Shown: positions 8,238 through 17,911, counted from the stretch's first letter. The stretch: DNA of 64,000 nucleotides from Marinobacter goseongensis (GCF_023156235.1 NZ_JAKZAI010000006.1:176603-240602), one strand, 5' to 3'. The notes: generated by a model not told the origin, from the sequence alone. Made by a program: numbers and translations.

Positions 8238-9521
8238 ATGACCCAGCATCCACCGGTTCCGTCCTACTATGCCGCCTCGGCGAATCGGGCACCGATACGC
8301 CCGGCCCTGCAGGGCAGCATTGAGGCCGACGTCTGTGTGGTAGGTGCCGGTTACACCGGCTTGTCGACCGCACTGTTTCTGGCAGAGGCAGGTTTCCGGG
8401 TAGTCGTGCTGGAGGCGGTGACGGTAGGCTGGGGTGCGTCTGGGCGCAATGGCGGTCAGATCGTCAACAGTTTCAGCCGGGACCTGGATACCATCGAACG
8501 CCAGTCCGCCCCGGATCACCTGCGCTTGCTGGCAGAGATGGCCTTTGAAGGCAGCCGGATCATCCGGCAGCGGGTGAAGGATTACGGCATTCGCTGTGAT
8601 CTGAAAGAAGGCGGTATTTTTGCTGCACTGAATTCGCGCCAGCTGGGGCACCTCGAATCCCAGCAGGCGCTGTGGCGTCGGTTCGGCTATGACAAGCTTG
8701 AGCTGCTGGATCGGAAAGCCATCCGCGACCGTATCGGCACCGATCGCTATGAAGGGGGTGCCATTGACCATACGGGCGGGCATATCCACCCCCTGAATCT
8801 GGCGTTGGGCGAGGCGGCTGCGCTGGAATCCCGGGGTGGTGTCATTCATGAGCATTCGGAAGTGATCAGGATTATCCCTGGCGAGCCGGCCAGGGTGAAA
8901 ACCCGGGACGGTGAGGTCAGGGCACAGTTCGTGGTGCTGGCGGGCAATGCCTACCTGGGCGGGCTGGTGCCGGAACTGGGGGCCAAATCCATGCCCTGCG
9001 GTTCGCAGATCATCGCGACCGCGCCACTGGACGACGATCTCGCTAATCGGCTGCTCCCCGCAGACAACTGTGTGGAGGACTGCAACTATTTGCTCGACTA
9101 CTATCGTCTCTCTGGCGACAGGCGACTGATCTACGGCGGCGGTGTGGTGTACGGCGCCCGCGACCCGGCCAACGTCGAGCGGCTGGTGCGCCCCAACATG
9201 CTGAAAACGTTCCCGGAGCTCGGCCGTGTCAAGATCGACTACGCCTGGACCGGTAATTTCCTGCTGACGCTGTCACGCCTGCCGCAAATGGGTCGTCTGA
9301 ACGACAACGTCTTCTACTCCCAGGGCTGCTCCGGCCATGGCGTGACCTTCACCCACGTAGCGGGCAAAACTCTGGCGTTGGCCATTCAGGGCCAGGCCGA
9401 GCGCTTCGATGCCTTCGCCAGCCTGCCCCATTACCCGTTCCCCGGCGGGCGGGCATTGCGGGTGCCGTTTACCGCGATTGGCGCATGGTATTACGCGCTG
9501 CGGGACCGGCTCGGGGTGTGA
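8238..9521 (+). CDS. puuB: FAD-dependent oxidoreductase, gamma-glutamylputrescine oxidase-like
   Basis: A 427-aa DAO-family flavoprotein that likely oxidises gamma-glutamylputrescine to the aldehyde with release of ammonia and hydrogen peroxide. The Rossmann FAD motif VCVVGAGYTGLSTALFLAEAG lies at about residues 31-51, followed by VVLEA and GWGASGRNGGQI, a PuuB/OrdL hallmark. Near the C-terminus FYSQGCSGHGVTFTHVAGK is the second FAD-contact region. Length matches PuuB. No strong ribosome site is visible before the ATG at 8238. Divergent from the aldehyde dehydrogenase. The exact amine substrate is inferred from the surrounding polyamine genes. Confidence 0.85.
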   Translation: MTQHPPVPSYYAASANRAPIRPALQGSIEADVCVVGAGYTGLSTALFLAEAGFRVVVLEAVTVGWGASGRNGGQIVNSFSRDLDTIERQSAPDHLRLLAEMAFEGSRIIRQRVKDYGIRCDLKEGGIFAALNSRQLGHLESQQALWRRFGYDKLELLDRKAIRDRIGTDRYEGGAIDHTGGHIHPLNLALGEAAALESRGGVIHEHSEVIRIIPGEPARVKTRDGEVRAQFVVLAGNAYLGGLVPELGAKSMPCGSQIIATAPLDDDLANRLLPADNCVEDCNYLLDYYRLSGDRRLIYGGGVVYGARDPANVERLVRPNMLKTFPELGRVKIDYAWTGNFLLTLSRLPQMGRLNDNVFYSQGCSGHGVTFTHVAGKTLALAIQGQAERFDAFASLPHYPFPGGRALRVPFTAIGAWYYALRDRLGV

Positions 9522-9606
9522 GTGGGCAACGGGCGGACCTGCTGTCGGCATTGTGAAGCGGGAATGCTATGATCACCGCAATCTATGGTGTGTCTAAGCG
9601 AGTGTT

Positions 9607-10467
9607 ATGAAAGTACCGAAGCGATTACAGCCCCTTGTCGATGATGGCATGGTGGACGAAGTGCTCTACCAGTTGATGAGTGGCAAGGAAGCGCAGGTGT
9701 ACGTTGTGCGTTGTGGCGATATCCTGAGGTGCGCCAAGGTGTTCAAGGAGGCGCAGAAGCGCAGCTTCAAACAGGCTGTGGAATATCAGGAAGGCCGCAA
9801 GGTGCGCAACAGTCGGCGGGCACGGGCCATGAGCAAGAAAACCCGCTACGGCCAGAAGGAGCAGGAAGACGCCTGGCTCAATGCCGAAGTCGACGCGCTA
9901 TACCGGTTGGCGTCGGCGGGCGTGAGGGTGCCGGAGCCCCTGGGGTTTGTAGACGGCGTGCTGCTGATGGAGTTGGTGGCGGACGAAGAAGGCAAGGCGG
10001 CACCGCGACTGGACGACGTGACCCTGTTGCCGGAGCAGGCCCGAGATTATCACGCCCAGATTGTTGCTGAGGTGGTCCGCATGCTGTCCGCCGGACTTAT
10101 CCACGGCGATCTGTCGGAATTCAATGTGCTGGTGGATCGCAACGGCCCGGTGATCATCGATCTGCCACAGGCGGTGAATGCCGCCGGCAATAACAACGCG
10201 GAGCGCATGCTGGAGCGAGACGTTGATAACATGCGCCGCTACTTTGGGCGCTTTGCGCCGGAACTGCTCAAGACCGATTACGGCAAGGAAATCTGGGCGC
10301 TCTATGAGGCCGGCCGGTTGCACCCGGACAGCAAACTGACGGGGCGCTTCGAGCACAGTGACGTAGCGGCAAACGTCGATGAACTGATGGAAATCATCGA
10401 CGCCGCCAAAGAGGAAGAGTGGGAGCGCCAGGAGCGCCGCCGTGACGCTGAAGAAGGCGACGAGTAA
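9607..10467 (+). CDS. RIO1-family serine protein kinase
   Basis: An atypical protein kinase of 286 aa. The ATP-binding loop SGKEAQVYVVR (about residues 26-36) replaces the usual glycine-rich loop, as in RIO kinases. The catalytic loop is LIHGDLSEFNVLV (Asp and Asn present) and the metal-binding Asp is in VIIDLPQAV. The C-terminal tail is rich in Glu and Arg (KEEEWERQERRRDAEEGDE). Bacterial RIO proteins of this type occur widely in gammaproteobacteria, but their targets are unknown. It stands alone: the next gene converges on it with 6 bp between stop codons. Folding and motifs make the family call secure, the cellular role is not known. Confidence 0.9.
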   Translation: MKVPKRLQPLVDDGMVDEVLYQLMSGKEAQVYVVRCGDILRCAKVFKEAQKRSFKQAVEYQEGRKVRNSRRARAMSKKTRYGQKEQEDAWLNAEVDALYRLASAGVRVPEPLGFVDGVLLMELVADEEGKAAPRLDDVTLLPEQARDYHAQIVAEVVRMLSAGLIHGDLSEFNVLVDRNGPVIIDLPQAVNAAGNNNAERMLERDVDNMRRYFGRFAPELLKTDYGKEIWALYEAGRLHPDSKLTGRFEHSDVAANVDELMEIIDAAKEEEWERQERRRDAEEGDE

Positions 10468-10473
10468 CCGGGG

Positions 10474-12099
10474 TCAGCCCACGAACATCTTCTTTGCCAA
10501 CGGCAATCCCTTGAGGCCACTGACCGCAACGGTGGCCAGCAGCCCACCGATCATCGCCCCGGCTACGCCACAGGTCATCACGTCCTGGCCCGTCAGGTAC
10601 AGGCCGGGAATTCGGGTTTTGGGCTTTAGCCAGTCCTGCTCGAAGCGGCTCGGGGTGTGGTTCAGGCCGTAAATCTCGCCTTTGCTGTAACGGCAGAAAT
10701 AGTCGGTGGACAGCGGCGTAGACAGCTCGTAATAATCCACCTTGCCTTCCAGGTGCGGGAACTTCTCGTAAAGCTTGGCCAGCAGTCGCTGCGCGTAAGC
10801 TTCTTTCAGCGCTTCGTAATCTTCGCCCCGCTTGCCCCAGGTTTTGTCCGCCCAGCTTTCATACCATTCGTAAGGCCCCGGAGCGACAATCTCAATCGTT
10901 GCCCGACCCGGATAGCGCTCGGCAAAGCTCGGGTCTTTGGCAGACGGAAAGGAGATGTAGGTCAGCGGAATGTCGGTATCTTCCGGCTTCACCATGAAAT
11001 CGCTGACGTGCTTCTCGTAGTCGGGGCCCGGGTAGATCCAGTAATTGGTCTTCGGCAGTTTGAGGTTCTCAGCGGTATCCTGCAGCCCGATATACAGGCA
11101 GTTGCTGGCCATGGAGCGTTCCACAGTGGTCAGCTTTTGCTGGTAATAGTCCCGGTGTGGCGCGGAGTCCGGCAACAATTTGTTGAAGGTGTTGAACACG
11201 CCGGCATTGCTGATCACCAGCGGGGCGCGGACTTCTTCGCCGTCCGCCATGCGCACGCCGACCGCCTTGCCTTTCTCGATCAGGATTCCGGTGACGTCGG
11301 CGTAGGTAAACACCTCGCCGCCGCTCTGCTGGACCACCGGAATGATGGTCTTGGCCATCTCCGAAGCCCCTCCGATGGGGTAATACCCGCCGTAAAGGTA
11401 ATGGCGTGCGATCAGGGCGTGGATGATAAAGCTGGATTCCGCCGGTGGCAGGCCGTTGTCACCCCATTGGCCGGTCAGCACGGCGATCAGGTCCTGATTG
11501 CTGGTCAGCCCCTCCAGCACCTCACGGGTGGGGCGGTTGAGGAATGACGGCGCGGCCCGGTTCACCAGCTTGCGCAGGGGGCCAGCGGCCAGATCCGGCA
11601 GCACCTTTCCGATGACCAGTCCCGGCATCGCCTTGGCCACCTTTTTAAGATAGATCAGATAGGTGTCGATGGCCTGCTCTTCATTCGGAAAGGCTTTGAG
11701 CAGTTCTGCTTTGAACTGATCAGGGCCGGCCACAAGATCCACATGGCGATCGCCGATGAAAATCCGGTCGAAGTGACTGTCCATCGGAGCCCATTTCAGT
11801 TGCCCGTCGGTGATGTGGTCGAACAGTCGCTTGGTCAGGGTGTGGTCTGCCCCCACATCGCCGATGTAGTGCACGCCCACGTCCCATTCATAGCCATTGC
11901 GGTCATAGCTATGGGTGAAGCCGCCGGCGGTGTAATGCTGCTCGAACACCGCTACTTTTTTGCCCAGCTTGCTCATGCAGGCGGCGGTGGTTAGCCCGCC
12001 AATGCCGGAGCCGATCACAACAGCGTCGTAAGGGCCGTCGAGGCGATTGGCGCGGTAGCGACGGCCGACACGGATGGTACTGGGTTTGGGGCTGCTCAT
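10474..12099 (-). CDS. NAD(P)/FAD-dependent oxidoreductase, phytoene desaturase/retinol saturase-like
   Basis: A 541-aa flavoprotein of the CrtI/RetSat group. The dinucleotide-binding motif is VVIGSGIGGLTTAACMSKLG with VFEQHYTAGGFTH after it, the pattern of all-trans-retinol 13,14-reductase-like proteins. The C-terminal FAD segment is GLYLTGQDVMTCGVAGAMIGG. No carotenoid synthesis genes (crtB, crtE) are near, so a carotenoid role is not supported by context. It may act on unsaturated lipids or other polyenes. A single-gene transcript is likely, divergent from the RND efflux genes with 171 bp between. Function beyond redox flavoprotein is unknown. Confidence 0.8.
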   Translation of the reverse strand: MSSPKPSTIRVGRRYRANRLDGPYDAVVIGSGIGGLTTAACMSKLGKKVAVFEQHYTAGGFTHSYDRNGYEWDVGVHYIGDVGADHTLTKRLFDHITDGQLKWAPMDSHFDRIFIGDRHVDLVAGPDQFKAELLKAFPNEEQAIDTYLIYLKKVAKAMPGLVIGKVLPDLAAGPLRKLVNRAAPSFLNRPTREVLEGLTSNQDLIAVLTGQWGDNGLPPAESSFIIHALIARHYLYGGYYPIGGASEMAKTIIPVVQQSGGEVFTYADVTGILIEKGKAVGVRMADGEEVRAPLVISNAGVFNTFNKLLPDSAPHRDYYQQKLTTVERSMASNCLYIGLQDTAENLKLPKTNYWIYPGPDYEKHVSDFMVKPEDTDIPLTYISFPSAKDPSFAERYPGRATIEIVAPGPYEWYESWADKTWGKRGEDYEALKEAYAQRLLAKLYEKFPHLEGKVDYYELSTPLSTDYFCRYSKGEIYGLNHTPSRFEQDWLKPKTRIPGLYLTGQDVMTCGVAGAMIGGLLATVAVSGLKGLPLAKKMFVG

Positions 12100-12270
12100 A
12101 GTGTGCGGTCCTTGTGGTGTTGTGCGTAATCGGCGAGGGCGCCGTCCCTGAAATCGATTGACGACCGAGTTTGTAACGGAAACGTGGTCAGCTGTTAAGG
12201 GGTTGGCTATGATTTATATCAACACAGTACACCCATTTCTGTCCCGCCCATTAAATCAGGGAAGTATTTG

Positions 12271-13464
12271 ATGTCCAGATTTCTGTATTTGCGCCCGCTT
12301 GTCCAATCAAAGCCACCTGTTTTTCTACTCACTCTCGCCGCCCTTGCTTTATTTACGGGGTGCTCGGAATCCACTGAGCCGCCGCAGGCGGCCCCGGTGT
12401 CTGTGTCGGTGGTGGTGCTGGAGAACGCCGAGGTGAGGCCCTCGCGGGAGTTTGTCGCCAGAACCGCGGCGTCGGCTAAAGCGGATGTATCCGCCCGCAT
12501 CGAGGCGGAAATCCGGGAGATCCAGTTCAAGGAAGGCTCCCGGGTCGAGCAGGGGCAGCTACTGGTTCGCCTCGAGAACACCAACGCTGGGGCCGATCTC
12601 AGGCAGGCCGAGGCGGAACTGACCGCCTCCCGGGCTGAGCTGCAGTCGGCCAGCACCAACCTCCAGCGAGGCCAGGACGTGGCAGGCAAAGGCTACCTGT
12701 CGGCGTCCGATCTGGACAAATTAAAGGACCGTTTCAGCGCGGCACAGGGGCGGTTGCAGGCAGCCGAAGCAGCCGTGGAAAAGGCGGCCAACAATCTGGG
12801 TTACACCGAAATAAAAGCGCCCTTTGACGGCTGGATCGGCAAGTCGAATTTTGATGTGGGGGCAGTTGTCAGCCCCGCCAGTGGCGCCATTGCTGAAATT
12901 CTTGTTACCGACCCCATCTACGTGGAATTTCAGCTCAACGAGGCAGATTACGTGGCATTTCGCCGGGCCGGACGTGAGCAAGCCGAGACGATCGTCAATA
13001 ACCTGTCTCTGTATCTCACCCTGCCGGATGGTAAGCGCTACGACCAGGGCGGTACGCTGGACTTCGCGGATGTCCGCACCGACGCCAGTACCGGTACTGT
13101 TGCAATGAGAGCCGTGTTCCCCAATTCCAATGCGGTGCTGCTGCCCGGATTGTATGTGACTCTGCACGTGGAAGGGCAGGCGGGTGAGGCGCGCATCCTG
13201 GTGCCACAGGTGGCGGTGCAGGAAACCATTGAAGGCAAGTTCGTGCTGGTGGTGGACGACCAGCAAAAGGTGGCCCAGCGGTTCTTCACAGCAGGGCCCC
13301 GCCGCGGTGCCATGGTGGTGGCCGAGACCGGGCTGGAGGCTGGCGAGCAGGTGATAGTGGAAGGTTTGCAGAAAGTCCGCGCCGGGGTTGCCGTCAACCC
13401 TGTATCAAAGCGGATTGATCCGGACACCGGTGCCCTCACCGCTGCAGGCGAGGTTAGCCAATGA
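12271..13464 (+). CDS. RND efflux periplasmic adaptor lipoprotein, MexE/AcrA-like
   Basis: Membrane fusion protein (397 aa) that links an inner-membrane RND pump to an outer-membrane channel. The ATG at 12271 follows an AGGGA ribosome site. A TTG one codon upstream was not chosen. The signal peptide ends in a lipobox (ALFTGC), so the protein is probably lipid-anchored. The lipoyl half-motifs (ADVSARIEAEIREIQFKEGS and GYTEIKAPFDGWIG-like stretch), an alpha-helical hairpin (about residues 105-160) and a beta-barrel domain follow in the usual order. It overlaps the pump gene by ATGA, showing translational coupling. No TolC/OprM gene is adjacent. Confidence 0.92.
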   Translation: MSRFLYLRPLVQSKPPVFLLTLAALALFTGCSESTEPPQAAPVSVSVVVLENAEVRPSREFVARTAASAKADVSARIEAEIREIQFKEGSRVEQGQLLVRLENTNAGADLRQAEAELTASRAELQSASTNLQRGQDVAGKGYLSASDLDKLKDRFSAAQGRLQAAEAAVEKAANNLGYTEIKAPFDGWIGKSNFDVGAVVSPASGAIAEILVTDPIYVEFQLNEADYVAFRRAGREQAETIVNNLSLYLTLPDGKRYDQGGTLDFADVRTDASTGTVAMRAVFPNSNAVLLPGLYVTLHVEGQAGEARILVPQVAVQETIEGKFVLVVDDQQKVAQRFFTAGPRRGAMVVAETGLEAGEQVIVEGLQKVRAGVAVNPVSKRIDPDTGALTAAGEVSQ

Positions 13465-16400
13465 TCAGCAGCGTCTTCATTCGGCGGCCGAAATTCGCGT
13501 TTGTTATTTCCATCCTGATTACCCTGGCCGGACTGCTGGCCCTTCGGGGGCTGCCTGTCAACATGTACCCCGATATGGCTCCGCCTCAGGTTCAGGTGTC
13601 CGCAACCCTGCCCGGCGCCAGTTCACAGGTGGTGGAGGAAGCGGTCATTCGCCCGATTGAGCAGCAGCTCAACGGGGTAGAGGGGATGATCTACATCGAA
13701 TCAACGGCATCCAGTGATGGTGCGGCCAAGATCACCCTGACGTTTGAAAGCGGTACCGATACCGACATTGCACAGGTCAATGTGCAAAACCGCGTTGCCC
13801 TGGCCGAGCCGTTCCTGCCGGACGAGGTGAGACGACAGGGGGTGGTGGTCAGCAAACAGGCCGGCAACATGTTGATGGGTATCAACCTGACCTCTGACAG
13901 ACCAGACCTGGACGGCGTTTTCCTCAGCAATTACGCCTCCAACAACCTGGTGGAAGCTCTGGGCCGCGTGCCGGGTGTGGGCTCGGCGGAAGTGATGGGC
14001 GCCAAGGATTACAGCATGCGGATCTGGCTGGATCCCCAGCGCATGTCATCCCTCGACATCACCGTTGCCGAAGTGGCTGCAGCGCTCAGAGAGCAGAACC
14101 AGATCGTAGCGGCTGGCAAGCTGGGACAATCGCCGGTGCCGGCGGGGCAGCAATTCGTTTACAGCATCCAGAGCCGCGAGCGCTTATCCGACCCGGACGA
14201 GTTCGCCCAGACCATTCTCCGCGCCAGATCCGATGGTGGGTTTGTCCGGTTGCGGGATGTCGGGCGGATCGAGCTCGGGTCCCGGTCGTACGCCTCCACC
14301 GCCCGGCTCAATAATCGGGACACGGCGTTTCTGGTGATCTACCAGCTGCCGAATGCCAACGCCCTTGAGGTGGCAGAGCGGGTGAAAAAGGTGGTGGCGG
14401 ATGCTGAGCCGGGTTTTCCCGACGGTGTTGGTTATAGCATTCTCTACGACACCACCGAATTTATCAGCCGCTCCATTGACGAGGTAATCGTCACCCTGTT
14501 TCAGGCCATTGCCCTGGTGATCCTGGTGGTGTTCCTGTTTCTGCAGAACTGGCGTGCCACGCTGATCCCCAGCATCGCCATTCCGGTATCGCTGATCGGT
14601 ACCTTCGCGGTGATGGCGGTGCTGGGCTATTCCATCAACACCATCACCCTGTTCGGCCTGGTGCTTGCCATCGGTATTGTGGTGGACGATGCCATCGTGG
14701 TGATCGAGAACGTAGAGCGAATCCTGCAGGAAGAGCAACTGCCCATTCGCGACGCGGTGGCCAAGGCCATGGCGGAGGTCTCCGGCCCGGTGATCGCCAC
14801 CACATTGGTGTTGCTGGCGGTGTTCGTGCCGGTGGGGTTCATGCCGGGTATCACCGGTGAGCTGTACAAGCAGTTCTCCGTCACCATCTCGGTGGCTGTC
14901 GTCATTTCCTCGATCAACGCGCTCACCCTGAGTCCGGCCCTGTGCGTTGCCTTGCTGGGGCGTGGCGGAAACCAGCCGGTTCGCTGGTTAAGGCCGTTCG
15001 AACGTATGATCGTCAGCGGAACCAACGGTTACGACGGTGTGGTGAGCCGGCTGTTGCGCAAAGGCGCGCTGGTGGCGGTGGGATTGGTGGCGGTTCTGGT
15101 CGCCAGTGCCGGGTTGTTCAAGGCCGTGCCCACAGCGTTTGTGCCACCGGAGGATCAGGGTTTCCTGTTTGTGGATGTGCAGTTGCCGGACGCCGCCGCG
15201 CTGGAGCGAACCGACGTGGTGCTGAAGAAAGTGACAGACATGGTACTGGAAGATCCGGCAGTGACCGATTTCATTACCGTATCGGGCTTCTCGTTGCTGG
15301 GTGGGACCAATTCCAACAACGGTCTGGGCATTATCATGCTGAAAGACTGGGAGGAGCGTGAAGATCCGGCCCTGGGACTGCAGCAGGTGATCCCGCGGCT
15401 GTCATCCAGGCTCTGGACCGTTCCGGAGGCCCAGGTGATGGTGTTCAATGCGCCGCCCATTCCCGGGCTGGGTACGTCTTCGGGATTCGATTTCCGCCTT
15501 CAGGATAATCTGGGCCGGGATGTGGCCGAGCTCTCGCAGGTTATGAACGGCCTGATCTACGAGGCCAACCAGCAGGAGGCGCTGACCCGGGTCTACAGCA
15601 CCTACCGCGCCAACATCCCCCAGTATCTGTTGCAGGTGGATCGCAACAAAGCCAAGGCGCTCGGTATTCAGCTATCGGATATTTTCTCCACGCTGCAAAC
15701 GCAACTGGGCTCGCTGTACGTCAACGATTTCACCCGCTTTGGTAAGAACTACCGGGTGTTGCTGCAGGCGGAAGGGAGTTTCCGCCAAAAGCCGGAGGAC
15801 CTGTCCTATTACCAGGTGCGCAATCAACAGGGTGACATGGTGCCGCTGACCACTCTGGCATCGCTGGAGCCGGTGCTCGGTCCGTCCAGCATCCAGCATT
15901 TCAATCTCAAGCGATCGGTCACGATATCGGGGGAGGCGGCCCCGGGCTTCGCCAGTGGCGATGCGTTGACCACCATGGCCACCCTGGCAGAGAAATTGCC
16001 ACAGGGTTATGAGTTCAGCTGGGCAGGGCAGAGCCTGCAGGAAATACAGGCGGGCAGTCTCGCCACCGTGATCTTCCTGTTGGCCATTGTGTTTGTGTAC
16101 CTGTTTCTCGTGGCCCAGTACGAGAGCTGGACGTTGCCGCTGGCGGTCATCGGGGCGGTACCCCTTGCGATGTTCGGTGCTATGGGCGGGCTCTGGTTAC
16201 TGGGGCTGGCCAATAACGTCTACGCCCAGGTGGGGTTGGTGCTGTTGGTCGGGCTATCGACCAAAACTGCCATTCTGATCGTGGAATTTGCCATGCAGCT
16301 GAGGCAGTCCGGGATGAGCACTGTTGAAGCGGCGCAAAAGGCGGCGGTGTTGAGGTTCCGGGCGGTGTTGATGACGGCGCTGTCGTTCGTGCTTGGCGTG

Positions 16401-16577
16401 TTGCCACTGGTCTTCGCCAGCGGTGCCGGTGCGGCCAGCCGGGTCAGCCTGGGTGTCACAGTACTGAGTGGTATGGTGGCGGCGACCATTCTTGGTACGC
16501 TGCTGGTACCCGTCTTCTACAAGTGGATTCAGTCGGTACGCGACAGAGTCAGTGTGGAAGGGGCAGTAAAGCGGTGA
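13461..16577 (+). CDS. RND multidrug efflux pump, AcrB/MexF-like (HAE1 family)
   Basis: A 1038-aa inner-membrane proton antiporter that expels hydrophobic compounds. It starts with MISSVFIRRPKFAFVISILI, the standard RND entry helix, and shows 12 membrane segments in the 1+5+1+5 arrangement with two large periplasmic loops. Proton-relay residues are seen in TM4 (GLVLAIGIVVDDAIVVIENV, two Asp). The end LGTLLVPVFYKWIQ is typical of HAE1 pumps. Length is normal. It overlaps the adaptor gene by four bases. Substrates cannot be predicted. No local regulator gene is seen, so control is probably by a distant factor. Confidence 0.95.
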   Translation: MISSVFIRRPKFAFVISILITLAGLLALRGLPVNMYPDMAPPQVQVSATLPGASSQVVEEAVIRPIEQQLNGVEGMIYIESTASSDGAAKITLTFESGTDTDIAQVNVQNRVALAEPFLPDEVRRQGVVVSKQAGNMLMGINLTSDRPDLDGVFLSNYASNNLVEALGRVPGVGSAEVMGAKDYSMRIWLDPQRMSSLDITVAEVAAALREQNQIVAAGKLGQSPVPAGQQFVYSIQSRERLSDPDEFAQTILRARSDGGFVRLRDVGRIELGSRSYASTARLNNRDTAFLVIYQLPNANALEVAERVKKVVADAEPGFPDGVGYSILYDTTEFISRSIDEVIVTLFQAIALVILVVFLFLQNWRATLIPSIAIPVSLIGTFAVMAVLGYSINTITLFGLVLAIGIVVDDAIVVIENVERILQEEQLPIRDAVAKAMAEVSGPVIATTLVLLAVFVPVGFMPGITGELYKQFSVTISVAVVISSINALTLSPALCVALLGRGGNQPVRWLRPFERMIVSGTNGYDGVVSRLLRKGALVAVGLVAVLVASAGLFKAVPTAFVPPEDQGFLFVDVQLPDAAALERTDVVLKKVTDMVLEDPAVTDFITVSGFSLLGGTNSNNGLGIIMLKDWEEREDPALGLQQVIPRLSSRLWTVPEAQVMVFNAPPIPGLGTSSGFDFRLQDNLGRDVAELSQVMNGLIYEANQQEALTRVYSTYRANIPQYLLQVDRNKAKALGIQLSDIFSTLQTQLGSLYVNDFTRFGKNYRVLLQAEGSFRQKPEDLSYYQVRNQQGDMVPLTTLASLEPVLGPSSIQHFNLKRSVTISGEAAPGFASGDALTTMATLAEKLPQGYEFSWAGQSLQEIQAGSLATVIFLLAIVFVYLFLVAQYESWTLPLAVIGAVPLAMFGAMGGLWLLGLANNVYAQVGLVLLVGLSTKTAILIVEFAMQLRQSGMSTVEAAQKAAVLRFRAVLMTALSFVLGVLPLVFASGAGAASRVSLGVTVLSGMVAATILGTLLVPVFYKWIQSVRDRVSVEGAVKR

Positions 16578-16581
16578 TGAC

Positions 16582-16611
16582 CAACCCGGCAGGCCAGAGC
16601 CCGCCGGGTTG
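16582..16611. terminator. Hairpin between convergent RND pump and DUF7282 genes
   Basis: CAACCCGGC (16582-16590) and GCCGGGTTG (16603-16611) form a perfect 9-bp stem with a 12-base loop, five bases after the pump stop codon. The neighbouring gene converges on it (ends at 16624), so it is placed to stop transcription from both sides. No long T-run follows. Confidence 0.5.
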
Positions 16612-16623
16612 TCGCGAAAAGTC

Positions 16624-17058
16624 TTATTTCGCGGTGACGGTCTTCATGACCAGGTTGCCGTCTTTACGGATCGGGCCGTCTTCCTTGGCGCCGAGAGTGT
16701 ATTCGAAGATGCCGGTCTTGCTGCCACCGTCCTCGCTGTGAACCATCAGCATCAGCATCTCACCGGACTTTACTTCCTCGGTCAGAATCGCTGCTACGTC
16801 CATGTTCTTGCCCATTTTGATGGGAGCGTGGCCAACCACCGGGCCCGGCTTCATGGCTTCGTCGGTGCGATGCACAACCAGCCAGCCGTTTTTCTCGGCC
16901 ATCACTTTCTTGGCGGTAACAGTGCCACTGCTGACGTCTTGGTCACTAGCCTTCACGCCTACTTTCCCGTGATCCATGGCCAGTGCTGCGCCGGAAGTCA
17001 GTGCTGTGGACAGCAGGGCTGCAGTGAGAAATGTGCTCTTTTTGAAGTGCGTGCTCAT
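16624..17058 (-). CDS. Secreted DUF7282-like protein
   Basis: A 144-aa exported protein. The ATG at 17058 is preceded by GAGGAGAA and opens a signal peptide (MSTHFKKSTFLTAALLSTAL) cleaved near ALAMDHGK. An upstream in-frame ATG adds 11 acidic residues and is not favoured. The mature part has the DUF7282 look: TVTAKKVMAEKNGWLVVHRT, VVGHAPIKMGKN, MLMLMVHSEDG and DGPI in order. Proteins of this family are extracytoplasmic beta-rich domains of unknown function. It sits just downstream of an ECF sigma/anti-sigma pair on the same strand, so control by that sigma factor is plausible. A 106-bp spacer leaves room for its own promoter. Confidence 0.7.
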   Translation of the reverse strand: MSTHFKKSTFLTAALLSTALTSGAALAMDHGKVGVKASDQDVSSGTVTAKKVMAEKNGWLVVHRTDEAMKPGPVVGHAPIKMGKNMDVAAILTEEVKSGEMLMLMVHSEDGGSKTGIFEYTLGAKEDGPIRKDGNLVMKTVTAK

Positions 17059-17164
17059 TGCGTTCTCCTCATTTTCAATTATCCCCATCATTGGTTTGTT
17101 ATCGGATGGGCGTACCGAAAGATACGCATGGATAATTCAAAAGTTGCATTTGCCCCGGTTTTTT

Positions 17165-17911
17165 TTAGAACCGCTGACCCGAATTGCCTTCGGTGGTGGG
17201 GTACAGGTAGCCATGAATCGCCGGCCCGGTCGGCTTGCCCGTCGGTGAACCGCCTGCAGGTTCGACACTGATGCCGAAGGTGGCCTTTTTCAGAAGCTGC
17301 GGGTCATACTGGCTGAGTGCCGACTGGTCGATGGTCATGTTGTTGGTCAGTACACCTACCGAGCGTGGGTCTGGCCCCAGCTCATCGGCCTTGATCCATA
17401 GCTGATAGGACCTGTTCTGCACCGGCTCGGCGGTGACCGGGCGAATGTTCAACTGGCGGTTGTCCAGATCCACAGTCAGCATAAAGGCCGGTTGTTGGTC
17501 ATCGTGCTGGAACACCGCCACGAAAGATTGTGGTTGTTCCGCTGGCTGGAAGGCCAGCACGGCCACCAGGACCAGCGCAGCGGCAGACGTCACGGCGGTA
17601 CTCCACTGCCACCGGCGTACCCGTTGTTGCAGCGCAGTAACGGTTGCGGTTGGCGGTCTCCGAAGAGACACGGGCGTTGTGGCCTCAAGCTCGTCCAGGC
17701 GCTTTTCGACGCGGGCAAGCAGGTCCGGACCGGGCTGAATGGGCGTCACCTCATTCAGCAAAGGCACCAGACGCTCTTCCCAGGCGAGAATCAGGTCATC
17801 GAACGCCTGGTCATCCTCGCGGCGGGCAATCACGGAGGCCCGCTCTTCCGGGGGCAGCGTTCCCAGCACGAACTCCGCCGCCAGCGTATCGAGATTGTCA
17901 TGGTCGGTCAT
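17165..17911 (-). CDS. Anti-sigma factor, RskA family
   Basis: A 248-aa single-pass membrane protein that should hold the ECF sigma factor inactive. The start MTDHDNLDTLAAEFVLGTLP at 17911 is an ATGA overlap with the sigma stop. An upstream GTG start would overlap more. The cytoplasmic N-terminus (about 1-90) has the anti-sigma helical region, a membrane segment lies near WSTAVTSAAALVLVAVLAF, and the periplasmic C-terminal part (about 120-248) matches the RskA domain (SYQLWIKADELGPDPRSVGV, FGISVEPAGGSP). No zinc-binding HxxxCxxC motif is seen, unlike ChrR. Release signal is unknown. Confidence 0.85.
   Translation of the reverse strand: MTDHDNLDTLAAEFVLGTLPPEERASVIARREDDQAFDDLILAWEERLVPLLNEVTPIQPGPDLLARVEKRLDELEATTPVSLRRPPTATVTALQQRVRRWQWSTAVTSAAALVLVAVLAFQPAEQPQSFVAVFQHDDQQPAFMLTVDLDNRQLNIRPVTAEPVQNRSYQLWIKADELGPDPRSVGVLTNNMTIDQSALSQYDPQLLKKATFGISVEPAGGSPTGKPTGPAIHGYLYPTTEGNSGQRF

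Noticed and set aside
17109..17132. Short stem with GAAA loop between the anti-sigma and DUF7282 genes
   Set aside because: The stem is interrupted by a mismatch and lacks a T-run on the relevant strand. It was not strong enough to list as a feature.
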